Shown piece after piece: positions 17,284 through 25,285 of a stretch of 55,421 nucleotides of DNA. Numbering within the stretch: the first letter of the stretch is position 1; each line of letters starts with the position of its first letter. Made by a program: the position numbers and the translations under genes. The stretch comes from Luteimonas rhizosphaerae. Lineage in GTDB: Bacteria > Pseudomonadota > Gammaproteobacteria > Xanthomonadales > Xanthomonadaceae. Where the stretch lies: NCBI RefSeq assembly GCF_002849595.1, contig NZ_NRQR01000007.1, positions 1 through 55,421 of the forward strand, in the 5' to 3' direction. The notes beneath the pieces are model-generated. The model had not been told where the DNA came from and searched no databases. It saw only the letters and a list, made by a program, of their open reading frames with translations.

Positions 17284-18588
17284 ATGTTGAAGTTGCTCGT
17301 CATCGGCGCCGGTGGGCGCGAACACGCGCTGGCGTGGAAGCTGGCGCAGTCGCCGCGGGTCGCCGAGGTCCTGGTCGCGCCCGGCAACGCCGGCACCGCG
17401 CACGAGGCCAAATGCCGCAACGTGGCGATCGCCGCGACCGATCTCGACGCCCTGCTCGACCTGGCCCGCAGCGAGGACGTCGCATTCACCGTGGTCGGCC
17501 CGGAGGCGCCGCTGGTCGCCGGCATCGTCGATCGCTTCCAGGCCGCCGGCCTGCGCATCTTCGGGCCCAGCGCCGCGGCCGCGCAGCTGGAAGGCAGCAA
17601 GGCGTTCGCGAAGGACTTCCTCGCCCGCCACCGGATTCCGACCGCCGACTATGCGGTGTTCACCGATGCCGATACGGCGCTCGAGTACGTGCGCCAGCAC
17701 GGCGCGCCGATCGTCGTGAAGGCGGACGGCCTCGCCGCCGGCAAGGGCGTCATCGTCGCGATGACACAGGAGGACGCGGAAGCGGCGATCGTCGACATGC
17801 TGTCGGGCAATGCCTTCGGCGCAGCCGGCGCACGCGTCGTCATCGAGGAATTCCTCACCGGCGAGGAAGCGAGCTTCATCGCGATGGTCGACGGCACGAC
17901 CGCCGTGCCGATGGCGACGAGCCAGGACCACAAGCGCGTCGGCGACGGCGACACCGGTCCGAACACCGGCGGCATGGGCGCGTATTCGCCGGCGCCGGTG
18001 GTCACGCCCGAGGTGCAGGCACGCATCCTGCGCGAGGTCATCGACCCGACGGTACGCGGCATGGCCGCCGACGGCGCGCCCTTCAGCGGCTTCCTCTACG
18101 CCGGGCTGATGATCGACGCGCACGGCGCGCCGAAGGTCATCGAGTTCAATGTGCGCTTCGGCGATCCGGAAACCCAGCCGATCCTGCTGCGCCTGCAGAG
18201 CGACCTGTCGGACCTAGTCGACGCGGCGCTCGATGCGCGCCTCGCCGATGTCGACGTGCAGTGGGATCCGCGGCCCGCGCTCGGCGTGGTCATGGCCGCG
18301 TCGCCCTACCCCGAGACCCCGCGCACCGGCGACGTCATCGTCTTCGCCGACGCGCCGGCAGCGCCCGACACCAAGGTGTTCCATGCGGGCACGACGCTCG
18401 TCGACGGCCAGATCGTGACCGCCGGCGGCCGCGTGCTGTGCGTGGCGGCGCTCGGCGATTCGGTGGCCGATGCGCAGCAGCGCGCGCATGCGGCGATGGC
18501 CTGCATCTCGTGGGACGGCGCCTTCCACCGCAGCGACATCGGCTGGCGCGCGATCGAACGCGAGCGCGCGGCGAACGCCGGCCGCTGA
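17284..18588 (+). CDS. purD: Phosphoribosylamine--glycine ligase
   Basis: GAR synthetase, second step of de novo purine synthesis; ATP-grasp enzyme. 434 residues (E. coli 429). N-terminal V-I-G-A-G-G-R-E-H-A-L-A-W-K-L, V-A-P-G-N-A-G-T-A, V-V-G-P-E-A-P-L, then the ATP-grasp region I-V-V-K-A-D-G-L-A-A-G-K-G-V, G-E-E-A-S-F, the family signature Q-D-H-K-R-V-G-D-G-D-x-G-P-N-T-G-G-M-G-A-Y-S-P-A-P, and the metal-binding E-F-N-V-R-F-G-D-P-E-T-Q. All motifs are intact. Start at ATG 17284 needs no adjustment. Confidence 0.97.
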   Translation: MLKLLVIGAGGREHALAWKLAQSPRVAEVLVAPGNAGTAHEAKCRNVAIAATDLDALLDLARSEDVAFTVVGPEAPLVAGIVDRFQAAGLRIFGPSAAAAQLEGSKAFAKDFLARHRIPTADYAVFTDADTALEYVRQHGAPIVVKADGLAAGKGVIVAMTQEDAEAAIVDMLSGNAFGAAGARVVIEEFLTGEEASFIAMVDGTTAVPMATSQDHKRVGDGDTGPNTGGMGAYSPAPVVTPEVQARILREVIDPTVRGMAADGAPFSGFLYAGLMIDAHGAPKVIEFNVRFGDPETQPILLRLQSDLSDLVDAALDARLADVDVQWDPRPALGVVMAASPYPETPRTGDVIVFADAPAAPDTKVFHAGTTLVDGQIVTAGGRVLCVAALGDSVADAQQRAHAAMACISWDGAFHRSDIGWRAIERERAANAGR

Positions 18589-18648
18589 CGGGCGTCGCGC
18601 CGCAGTGCAGAATCGCGGCGTCGTCCGCATCCGTCGCCCGCCACCGAG

Positions 18649-19155
18649 GTGTCCCGTATGACTCCAGGCAACGCCGAGCTCAGCATGACCGTGCTGATGA
18701 CGCCGGACATGGCGAACTTTTCCGGCAACGTCCATGGCGGCACGCTGCTGAAGTATCTCGACGAGGTCGCCTACGCCTGCGCCAGCCGCTACGCCGGGCG
18801 TTACGTCGTGACCCTGTCGGTCGACCAGGTCACGTTCCGCGAGCCGATCCACGTCGGCGAGCTGGTGACCTTCCTCGCGTCGGTGAACTACACCGGGCGC
18901 ACGTCGATGGAAGTCGGCATCAAGGTCATCACCGAGGACATCCGCGAGCGCTCGGTGCGGCATACCAACAGCTGCTTCTTCACGATGGTCGCGATGGACG
19001 AGGACGGCCGGCCGACGCCGGTGCCGCCGCGCGAGCCGACGACCGAGGAAGGCCGGCGCCGGTTCCGCCAGGGACACCAGCGCCGCGAGATCCGCCAGGA
19101 GCTGGAGCAGCGCTACCGCGCCGTCCGCGACACCGCCGAACCGCCGACGGCCTGA
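18649..19155 (+). CDS. Acyl-CoA thioesterase, hotdog fold (YciA/BACH type)
   Basis: Hydrolyses acyl-CoA to free acid and CoA. 168 residues from GTG 18649 (or 165 from ATG 18658, which is preceded by the same GTG). Hot-dog signature: M-T-P-D-M-A-N-F-S-G-N-V-H-G-G-T-L-L-K-Y-L-D-E-V-A, with the general base/oxyanion N-V-H-G-G and acidic residue D-E; second strand pair V-D-Q-V-T-F-R-E-P-I-H-V-G-E. The C-terminal 35 residues are charged and helical (R-R-F-R-Q-G-H-Q-R-R-E-I-R-Q-E-L-E-Q-R), possibly an oligomerisation tail. Chain-length preference is unknown. Follows purD by 60 bases. Confidence 0.9.
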   Translation: MSRMTPGNAELSMTVLMTPDMANFSGNVHGGTLLKYLDEVAYACASRYAGRYVVTLSVDQVTFREPIHVGELVTFLASVNYTGRTSMEVGIKVITEDIRERSVRHTNSCFFTMVAMDEDGRPTPVPPREPTTEEGRRRFRQGHQRREIRQELEQRYRAVRDTAEPPTA

Positions 19156-19230
19156 TCGCGACCGCCTGCCCGTGACGCGCGATGCGTCATCGTCGTTTGC
19201 TAGGCTGCGCGCCTGACGCAAGGAACCTGC

Positions 19231-21177
19231 ATGGCCGGCCACTCCCAGTTCGCACTGCTGCGCCAGCGCAGGTTTCTGCCCTACTTCACCGTCCAGGCCC
19301 TGGGCGCGTTCAACGACAACGTCTACCGGCAGTCGATCATCGCGCTGCTGTTCTTCCTCGGCGTCGGATCGGCCGAGAAGACGCTCTACACCAACCTCGC
19401 GCCGGCGCTGTTCATCCTGCCGTACTTCCTGTTCTCCGCGATCGCCGGCCAGATCGCCGAGCGCATGGAGAAACAGAAACTGATCGTCATCACGACGGCG
19501 ATGGAGATCGGCATCATGTCGATCGCCGCGCTCGGCTTCGTGCTCGAAAGCATGACCGTGCTGCTGGTCGCGCTGTTCCTGACCGGCACCCAGTCGACGC
19601 TGTTCGGCCCGGTGAAGTATTCGATCCTGCCGTCGGTGCTCAAGCCCGAGGAACTGACCGGCGGCAACGGCCTCGTCGAGATGGGCACGTCGATCTCGAT
19701 CCTCGTCGGCATGCTCTACGGTGGGCTGATCTTCCAGGTGGCCGGCCAGTACGGTCCGGAAGCCGCGGCGGTCTCGGTGATCGTGCTGGCGATCGCCGGC
19801 AACGTGGTCGCGCGACGTATCCCGAAGGTCGACGCCGGCGCGCCGGATCTCAAGATCAACTGGAACCCGATCCCCGAATCGATCGCCGTGCTGCGGCTGG
19901 CGCGGCGCCAGCTCGCGGTGCGCAACGCGATCCTCGGGGTGTCGTGGTTCTGGTTCGTCGGCACCGTGTTGACCGCGCAGCTGCCGACCTACGGCGAGGT
20001 CTACCTGGGCGGCGTGGCCAACGACACCTCGCTGTACATCTTCGCGCTGGCGCTGTTCTCGGTCGGCATCGGTGTCGGCTCGCTGCTGTGCGAGAAACTG
20101 TCGGGACGTTCGGTCGAGATCGGCCTGGTGCCGCTGGGCGCGTTCGGCATCAGCGCGTTCCTGCTCGATCTGTACTTCGCGCGCCCCGGCCTGCCACCCG
20201 CGACCGGGCTGACGCTCGCCCAGTTCCTCGGCGACTGGGCCGGCTGGCGCATCGCGCTCGACCTGACCGGCATCGGCCTGTGCGCCGGATTCTTCGTGGT
20301 GCCGCTGTTCGCGCTGATCCAGAGCCGCACGCCGCGCTCCGAACTCTCGCGCGTGATCGCCGGGCTCAACATCCAGAACTCGCTCTTCATCGTCGGCGCG
20401 GCCGTGCTCGGCATCGCGCTGCAGATGGAGGGCGTGACGCTGGGCGGCGTCACGATCCCGCTGCCCGGGCTCGGCATCCCGCAGGTGTTCCTGGCGCTGG
20501 CGATCGCCAATGCACTGGTCGCGGTGTGGATCTTCACGATCGTGCCCGAATTCCTGATGCGCTTCGCCAGCATGCTGCTGGTGCGCGCGCTGTACCGCCT
20601 GCGCGTGCGCGGCGCCGACACCGCGGTGCCCGACACCGGCCCGGCGCTCGTGGTCTGCAACCACGTCAGCTACATGGACGCGCTGATCCTGTCGGCGGCG
20701 ATGCCGCGGCCGGTGCGCTTCGTCATGTACCACCGCATCTTCGCCGTCCCCGGCCTGCGCTGGATCTTCCGGCATGCGAAGGCGATCCCGATCGCCGGCG
20801 CAAAAGAAGACGTCGCGATGATGCAACGCGCGTTCGACACGGTCGATGCGGCGCTGGCCGAGGGCGAGGTCGTGGGCATCTTTCCCGAGGGCCGGCTGAC
20901 GCGCGACGGCGAGATGACCGCGTTCAAGACCGGCGTCGAGCGCATCCTCGCGCGCGCCGCGGCACGGGGACAGACGGTACCCGTCGTGCCGATGGCGCTG
21001 CGCGGCATGTGGTCGAGCATGTGGAGCCATCACGACACGCGGCTGGGCCGCATGCGCGTGCCGCGCCGGTTCCGCGCCGCGATCGAAGTCGTCGCCGCAC
21101 CGCCGGTCGACACCGGCGTGCCGACGGCCGCCGAGCTCGAATACAAGGTGCGCGCGCTGCGCGGCGACGCCGCATGA
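19231..21177 (+). CDS. MFS transporter fused to a PlsC-type acyltransferase
   Basis: 648 residues. Residues 1-445: an MFS domain of about 12 helices resembling LplT lysophospholipid flippase (start A-L-L-R-Q-R-R-F-L-P-Y-F-T-V-Q-A-L-G-A-F-N-D-N-V-Y-R, with the family N-D-N). Residues 455-648: an LPLAT domain with N476-H-V-S-Y-M-D (the H-x4-D catalytic motif), F-P-E-G-R-L-T-R-D-G (substrate-binding block) and V-P-V-V-P-M-A-L-R-G-M-W. It lacks the AMP-binding acyl-ACP ligase that completes E. coli Aas, so an acyl-ACP or acyl-CoA donor must come from elsewhere. Likely role: moving lysophospholipid to the inner leaflet and re-acylating it (inference from family). Confidence 0.88.
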   Translation: MAGHSQFALLRQRRFLPYFTVQALGAFNDNVYRQSIIALLFFLGVGSAEKTLYTNLAPALFILPYFLFSAIAGQIAERMEKQKLIVITTAMEIGIMSIAALGFVLESMTVLLVALFLTGTQSTLFGPVKYSILPSVLKPEELTGGNGLVEMGTSISILVGMLYGGLIFQVAGQYGPEAAAVSVIVLAIAGNVVARRIPKVDAGAPDLKINWNPIPESIAVLRLARRQLAVRNAILGVSWFWFVGTVLTAQLPTYGEVYLGGVANDTSLYIFALALFSVGIGVGSLLCEKLSGRSVEIGLVPLGAFGISAFLLDLYFARPGLPPATGLTLAQFLGDWAGWRIALDLTGIGLCAGFFVVPLFALIQSRTPRSELSRVIAGLNIQNSLFIVGAAVLGIALQMEGVTLGGVTIPLPGLGIPQVFLALAIANALVAVWIFTIVPEFLMRFASMLLVRALYRLRVRGADTAVPDTGPALVVCNHVSYMDALILSAAMPRPVRFVMYHRIFAVPGLRWIFRHAKAIPIAGAKEDVAMMQRAFDTVDAALAEGEVVGIFPEGRLTRDGEMTAFKTGVERILARAAARGQTVPVVPMALRGMWSSMWSHHDTRLGRMRVPRRFRAAIEVVAAPPVDTGVPTAAELEYKVRALRGDAA

Positions 21178-21306
21178 CCTGCGCGCGGCATCGCGCCCGG
21201 CGTGCTGCGCCGCGTCGCGTCACGGCGTTACAGTAGCGGCGTCACGCCGGCAGCGCCGGACGTGGATCCGTTGTCACCACCCGTTTTTTCTCCAGGAGAT
21301 CCGACG

Positions 21307-21717
21307 ATGAGTTCGATGCCACCCTCGCCACCGCCACCCCCGCCGCCGCCGCCGCCGACCGATCCCTATGCGGCACCCTACGGCGCGCCGCAGCCGGGCG
21401 CGCCGCTCGCGCCTGGCACGGTGCCGAACTACCTGGCGTGGTCGATCGTCGCCACCGTGCTGTCGCTGTGCCTGTGCTGCGTGATCGGCACCATTCCGGG
21501 CATCGTCGCGATCGTGTTCGCGGCCAAGGTCAACACGCTGCTGGGCATGGGCGATCTTCCCGGCGCGCAACGCGCGTCGAACACCGCCAAGACCTGGTGC
21601 TGGGTGACGACCGGCCTGTGCATCATCGGCCTGATCTGGACGATCTACTCGCTGACGCTCGGCGGCGGCATGGCGATGTACCAGGAAATGTTCGAGCAGA
21701 TCCAGGCCGGCAACTGA
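21307..21717 (+). CDS. CD225/dispanin-like membrane protein with a polyproline N terminus
   Basis: 136 residues. A Pro-rich cytosolic N terminus including a run of ten consecutive prolines (residues 8-17) and then P-Y-G-A-P-Q-P; two hydrophobic helices about residues 46-72 (WSIVATVLSLCLCCVIGTIPG) and 95-118, joined by the loop V-F-A-A-K-V-N-T-L-L-G-M-G-D, the typical CD225 intramembrane-loop pattern A-x-x-x-A-x-K-V-N. Starts at ATG 21307, 6 bases after AGGAGA. The proline run should need EF-P for efficient translation. Overlaps the next gene by TGATG. Confidence 0.82.
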   Translation: MSSMPPSPPPPPPPPPPTDPYAAPYGAPQPGAPLAPGTVPNYLAWSIVATVLSLCLCCVIGTIPGIVAIVFAAKVNTLLGMGDLPGAQRASNTAKTWCWVTTGLCIIGLIWTIYSLTLGGGMAMYQEMFEQIQAGN

Positions 21718-22157
21718 TGGCCTCCGCGCACGGCCAGATGCGCCTGCCGCGCGTCCGCGCCACGACCGTCGCCCTCGCGGGCGCCGGCGTGGCCGCGGGC
21801 GCGGCGGGCCTCTGGCTGCTGCGCACGTTCGACCCGACGGCGCCGGGCAGCCCGTTTCCGCCGTGCATGTTCTACACCGTGACCGGCTGGCATTGCCCGG
21901 GTTGCGGCCTGACCCGTTGCCTGCACGCGCTCGCCCACGGCGACGTGCCGCAGGCCTTCGCGATGAATCCCCTGCTGCTGGTGCTGCTGCTCGCCACGCC
22001 GGCGTTCGTCGCCTGGCGTGCGGGTTGGCGACCGCAGTGGCTGCGCCCGGTCGCCCGCCTGCTGTCGACGGCGACGTTCTGGATCGGCCTGCTCGCGCTG
22101 TTCGGCATCGCGCGCAATCTGCCGTGGGCTGCGTTCCGCTGGATGGCGCCAGGCTAG
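21717..22157 (+). CDS. DUF2752 membrane protein
   Basis: 146 residues with about three membrane helices (residues 15-34, 84-102 and 114-134). Carries the DUF2752 signature: C-x-F-x-x-x-x-x-x-x-C-P-G-C-G-L-T-R (residues 51-68), followed by A-L-A-H-G-D and a second helix ending N-P-L-L. The three Cys may bind a metal or heme-like cofactor, but no function is established for the family. The ATG shares its A with the TGA of the CD225-like gene, so translation is coupled. This CD225-DUF2752 pair occurs together in other bacteria (recalled, not checked). Confidence 0.85.
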   Translation: MASAHGQMRLPRVRATTVALAGAGVAAGAAGLWLLRTFDPTAPGSPFPPCMFYTVTGWHCPGCGLTRCLHALAHGDVPQAFAMNPLLLVLLLATPAFVAWRAGWRPQWLRPVARLLSTATFWIGLLALFGIARNLPWAAFRWMAPG

Positions 22158-22369
22158 ACACCCGCGCGGTGCAGTTCGCAGGTACGGGCCGGCTCTTCGC
22201 CTCGCATGCCCCGCGCGCTCGGCAGGCGTCCGGCACTCGCGCCGTTCCACCATCCGGGTGCGGACCCATCCCGGACGTTGCCTGTTCGACAGGCGCCTTG
22301 CGGCCCCTGTCGTGACACGCGTGCGGTGGCAAGGCAGCGGGCATGCCGCTGCGGATCCGTATTCCGTCG

Positions 22370-23263
22370 CTACGCGCGTCCCGCGTCCACGTGCTGCGCG
22401 TGCCACTGCGCGATCAGCCAGCGCGAGATCGAGAGCTTCGGCGACAGCAACACGCCCGTGTCCCCCGACGCGTCCCGCAAGGCCGCGCCGATCTCGTCGG
22501 CGGTGAACCAGCGCGCCTCCTCGAGTTCGTCGTTGACCTGCGGCGTGTCCGGCATCGCCTCGGCGATGAAGCCCAGCATCAGCGACGAGGGAAACGGCCA
22601 GGGCTGCGACGCGAGATAGCGGCAGCTGCGGATGCGCACCGCGCTTTCTTCGAAGACCTCGCGCACCACCGTCTGCTCCAGGGTTTCGCCCGGCTCGACG
22701 AAGCCCGCCAGCGTGGAATAGCGCCGCGGCGGCCACGCCGCCTGCCGGCCGAGCAGCAGGCGCGCGCCGTCGGTCACGGCCACGATCACGGCCGGATCGG
22801 TGCGCGGATAGTGTTCGAGGCCGCACTGCGGGCAGCGGCCGAGCCAGCCGGCACGCGCCCACGTCAGCACGCCGCCGCAGGCGCCGCAGAACCGGTGCCG
22901 CGTGCGCCAGTGCAGCACCGCGCGCGCCTGGGCGAAAGCCGTCGCCGCGCGCGCGGGCCAGTGCGCGGCCGCCGTGCGCAGATCCACGACCGCAGCGGCG
23001 GCCAGGCTGGCGGGTGCATCGCTGGCCGGCAAGGCGAACCAGGCCTGCGCGTCGTGCAGGCCGAGGAAGATCGCAGTCTCGGGCCGTGCGCCGACGGCGG
23101 TGCCGGTCAGCGCCGGCGGCAGGCCATCGGCGTCGACCGCGGCATCACCCGCGGTGTCGAGCAGCAGGACGCGGGCATCGGGCCAGAGGCGCGCCAGCGC
23201 CGCGGAATCGGTGCGCAGGTGTTCGGCGCGATCGAGGGGATCGTCGAGGAAACTGAAGGTCAT
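22370..23263 (-). CDS. nudC: NAD(H) pyrophosphatase / NAD-RNA decapping hydrolase
   Basis: Cleaves NADH and removes NAD caps from RNA 5' ends. 297 residues: variable N-terminal domain, a zinc ribbon with F-C-G-A-C-G and R-C-P-Q-C-G-L-E-H-Y-P-R-T-D-P-A-V-I (four Cys, about residues 125-160), then the Nudix box G-F-V-E-P-G-E-T-L-E-Q-T-V-V-R-E-V-F-E-E-S-A and the NudC family motif S-Q-P-W-P-F-P-S-S-L-M. Length is slightly above E. coli NudC (257). Convergent with DUF2752; followed by nothing on the same strand for 200 bases. Confidence 0.94.
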   Translation of the reverse strand: MTFSFLDDPLDRAEHLRTDSAALARLWPDARVLLLDTAGDAAVDADGLPPALTGTAVGARPETAIFLGLHDAQAWFALPASDAPASLAAAAVVDLRTAAAHWPARAATAFAQARAVLHWRTRHRFCGACGGVLTWARAGWLGRCPQCGLEHYPRTDPAVIVAVTDGARLLLGRQAAWPPRRYSTLAGFVEPGETLEQTVVREVFEESAVRIRSCRYLASQPWPFPSSLMLGFIAEAMPDTPQVNDELEEARWFTADEIGAALRDASGDTGVLLSPKLSISRWLIAQWHAQHVDAGRA

Positions 23264-23311
23264 GCGCGCGATTATCGCCGCGCGGCGTGCGAACGCGAGG
23301 TCGCGTCGACG

Positions 23312-23686
23312 TCAGACGGTGAAACTGCTGCCGCAACCGCAGGTCGATTTCGCATTCGGGTTGCGGATCGTGAACTGCGCGCCGTGCAGGCTTTCGACGT
23401 AATCCACCGCCGCGCCCATCAGGTACTGGAGGCTCAGCGGATCGACCACGAGAGTGACGTCGTTGGTGGTGATCGCCAGATCGTCCTCGGCGCGCGCCTC
23501 GTCGAACTCGAAGCCGTACTGGAACCCAGAGCAGCCGCCGCCCTGGATGTAGACACGCAGGTTCAGCGCCGGATTGCCCTCGCCGGCGATCAGTTCGCGG
23601 ACCTTCGCCGCCGCAGCGGGCGTGAAGTCCAGCGGGCGGTCCAGCGACTGGTATCCGGGACTTTCAATGGCGAAGACATCGTTCAT
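23312..23686 (-). CDS. erpA: Iron-sulfur cluster insertion protein (A-type carrier)
   Basis: Carrier that donates Fe-S clusters to apoproteins, including isoprenoid synthesis enzymes. 124 residues from ATG 23686; the three conserved cysteines are present: [11 protein letters not shown] and C-G-C-G-S-S-F at the C terminus. [14 protein letters not shown] is the N-terminal helix of HesB/IscA/ErpA. The Y-G-F-E-F-D pattern favours ErpA over IscA. A further in-frame codon at 23722 lies inside the next gene's end and is not used. Sits between nudC and the coiled-coil membrane protein. Confidence 0.92.
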   Translation of the reverse strand: MNDVFAIESPGYQSLDRPLDFTPAAAAKVRELIAGEGNPALNLRVYIQGGGCSGFQYGFEFDEARAEDDLAITTNDVTLVVDPLSLQYLMGAAVDYVESLHGAQFTIRNPNAKSTCGCGSSFTV

Positions 23687-23718
23687 GCCCCACAGGATGG
23701 GGGGCGCATGCCGCTCGA

Positions 23719-24474
23719 TCAAGCGTCGGGGGCGGAACGCGGCGTCACGTCGGCCCAGCTGAACGCACGTTCGACCGCGGCGCCGCCGTCGGGCGCCAGC
23801 CGCACCGTGACCCGCAGCGGCTGGAAGCCGGGCGGCAGCACGATGTCGCCTTCGACCTGCTGGAAATACTTGAACGAATAGGCCACCGCTTCCGCATCCG
23901 CCTGCTGACGCAGATCGCCCCAGTCCAGGGTTTCGAGCTGGCCGTTGCGGGTGCCCTCGATCGACAGCCGCACCCGGCCGGCACTGGCCGCGTCGCGGTT
24001 CAGGCTCTGGGTCAGCGTGGCGGTGAAGTGCCAGCCCTGGTCGGTCTGCGGCTGCAGACGCAGTTCGTGCACGGTCAGGCCGCGACGCTGCGCCGTCGCG
24101 CCGACGAACTGTTCGTAGAACGCGACATCCGCCCGCAGCGCGGCGATCTCTTCATCGCGCTCGGCCAGCGTGCCCTGCAGCTCACGGTTGGCGTCCCGGC
24201 TGATCTGGTCGGAGCGGGTCAGCGTCGCGACCTGCTGCTCGAGGTCTTCCAGCGTGCCGGCCTGACGGGCGAGCTGCTGGTGCGGATCGTCGGCGGGCGG
24301 CAGCAGCACGCGCCAAGCGCCCCACAGTCCGAATGCCAGCGACACGAGCACGAGCGCCGCGACGACGAGCATCCAGCGGGCCGGCGCCAGCGGTGGCGCG
24401 GCGGACGGCGCGCGCGGCGGCGGCGCGGCCGCGGGCTCGACGGGCGCGGGCGGGGGTGAGGACGGCTCGGTCAT
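23719..24474 (-). CDS. DUF6776-like membrane protein with coiled coil
   Basis: 251 residues. Pro/Ala-rich cytosolic start (1-34), one membrane helix about 35-56, a coiled coil about residues 65-120 ([18 protein letters not shown]...[13 protein letters not shown]), then a beta-rich domain (L-R-L-Q-P-Q-T...[40 protein letters not shown]). The block V-A-F-Y-E-x-F-V followed by this beta domain is that of the DUF6776 family, often next to erpA or hemL in gammaproteobacteria. Role unknown; a role in envelope or pilus-like assembly is only guesswork. Confidence 0.78.
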   Translation of the reverse strand: MTEPSSPPPAPVEPAAAPPPRAPSAAPPLAPARWMLVVAALVLVSLAFGLWGAWRVLLPPADDPHQQLARQAGTLEDLEQQVATLTRSDQISRDANRELQGTLAERDEEIAALRADVAFYEQFVGATAQRRGLTVHELRLQPQTDQGWHFTATLTQSLNRDAASAGRVRLSIEGTRNGQLETLDWGDLRQQADAEAVAYSFKYFQQVEGDIVLPPGFQPLRVTVRLAPDGGAAVERAFSWADVTPRSAPDA

Positions 24475-24524
24475 CGCGACGGTATAGCGAGCGGGCGGAA
24501 CGCGCGTCAACCCGGAGGCGCTTC

Positions 24525-24530
24525 TATACT
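24525..24530 (+). promoter_or_regulatory. Candidate -10 element for the DUF4126 gene
   Basis: TATACT (one mismatch to TATAAT) in the 102-base divergent gap between the coiled-coil membrane gene and the DUF4126 gene, about 46 bases before the ATG at 24577. No good -35 is visible. Confidence 0.45.
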
Positions 24531-24576
24531 CGCGGCCGTTGGGCAGACGTTCCGTTCCGCCCGCCCGGAGTCCGCG

Positions 24577-25161
24577 ATGTCGGAAGCCCATCTGTTCGCG
24601 ATCGGCGTCCTGCTGGCCTGGCTCGCCGGCATCCGCGTCTACCTGACCGTCTTCGGTCTCGGCATCGCCGGCCTGTTCGGCTGGCTCGATCTCCCGCCGG
24701 CGCTGGCGATCACCGCGTCGCCGTGGGTCATCGGCGTGTCGGGCGTGCTGGCCGCGGTGGAATTCTTCGCCGACAAGATCCCCGGTGTCGATTCGGGCTG
24801 GGACCTGCTGCAGACGCTGGCGCGCGTGCCGGCGGGCGCGTTCCTCGCCGCGGCCACGCTGTCGCCCGACGGCGATCTCGGGGCCGGCATGCTGGCGACG
24901 GGCGCCGGCGTCGCCCTGACCAGCCATGTGCTGAAGGCCGGCACGCGGCTGCTGCTCAACACCTCGCCGGAGCCGGTCAGCAACCTCGCGGCCTCCTTGA
25001 CCGAAGATGTCGTGACGGTGTCGGCCCTGGCGCTCGCCTTCGCGTATCCGTGGATCGCGCTGGGGCTGGTCGTCGGCATCGGTGTGCTGGGCGCGTGCCT
25101 GGTGTGGTGGATCTGGCGACGCGTGTTCCGGCGGGCGCCCCGGGTGCCGGCCACGCGCTGA
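24577..25161 (+). CDS. DUF4126 membrane protein
   Basis: 194 residues, about five or six hydrophobic segments, beginning E-A-H-L-F-A-I-G-V-L-L-A-W-L-A-G-I-R-V-Y-L-T-V-F. Conserved features: A-G-I-R-x-Y-x-T-x-F, E-F-F-A-D-K-I-P-G-V-D-S-x-W-D (the family hallmark E-x-x-x-D-K-I-P-x-x-D), H-V-L-K-A-G-T-R-L and N-T-S-P-E-P-V-S-N. DUF4126 proteins have no known function. Independent gene with its own likely promoter; 124 bases before the receiver/GGDEF/EAL gene. Confidence 0.88.
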   Translation: MSEAHLFAIGVLLAWLAGIRVYLTVFGLGIAGLFGWLDLPPALAITASPWVIGVSGVLAAVEFFADKIPGVDSGWDLLQTLARVPAGAFLAAATLSPDGDLGAGMLATGAGVALTSHVLKAGTRLLLNTSPEPVSNLAASLTEDVVTVSALALAFAYPWIALGLVVGIGVLGACLVWWIWRRVFRRAPRVPATR

Positions 25162-25285
25162 CACGGCGGCAGCGGGCTCCGTTCGCGGCCCGCGCGCTGC
25201 CCTCGCGCGCAGACCGCGGATGGGCGTCCTCACAGCCGGGTCGCTAAAGTTGCCTGTTTCCCCACATCCCGGCACAGTCCTCCTC

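Noticed and set aside
18214..21033. Antisense open frame of over 900 codons opposite purD, the thioesterase and the MFS fusion
   Set aside because: It runs across three well supported genes on the other strand and has only repetitive R/H/D/Q composition.
22158..22369. Converging gap between DUF2752 and nudC searched for a terminator
   Set aside because: No clear hairpin with a T run was found on either strand.
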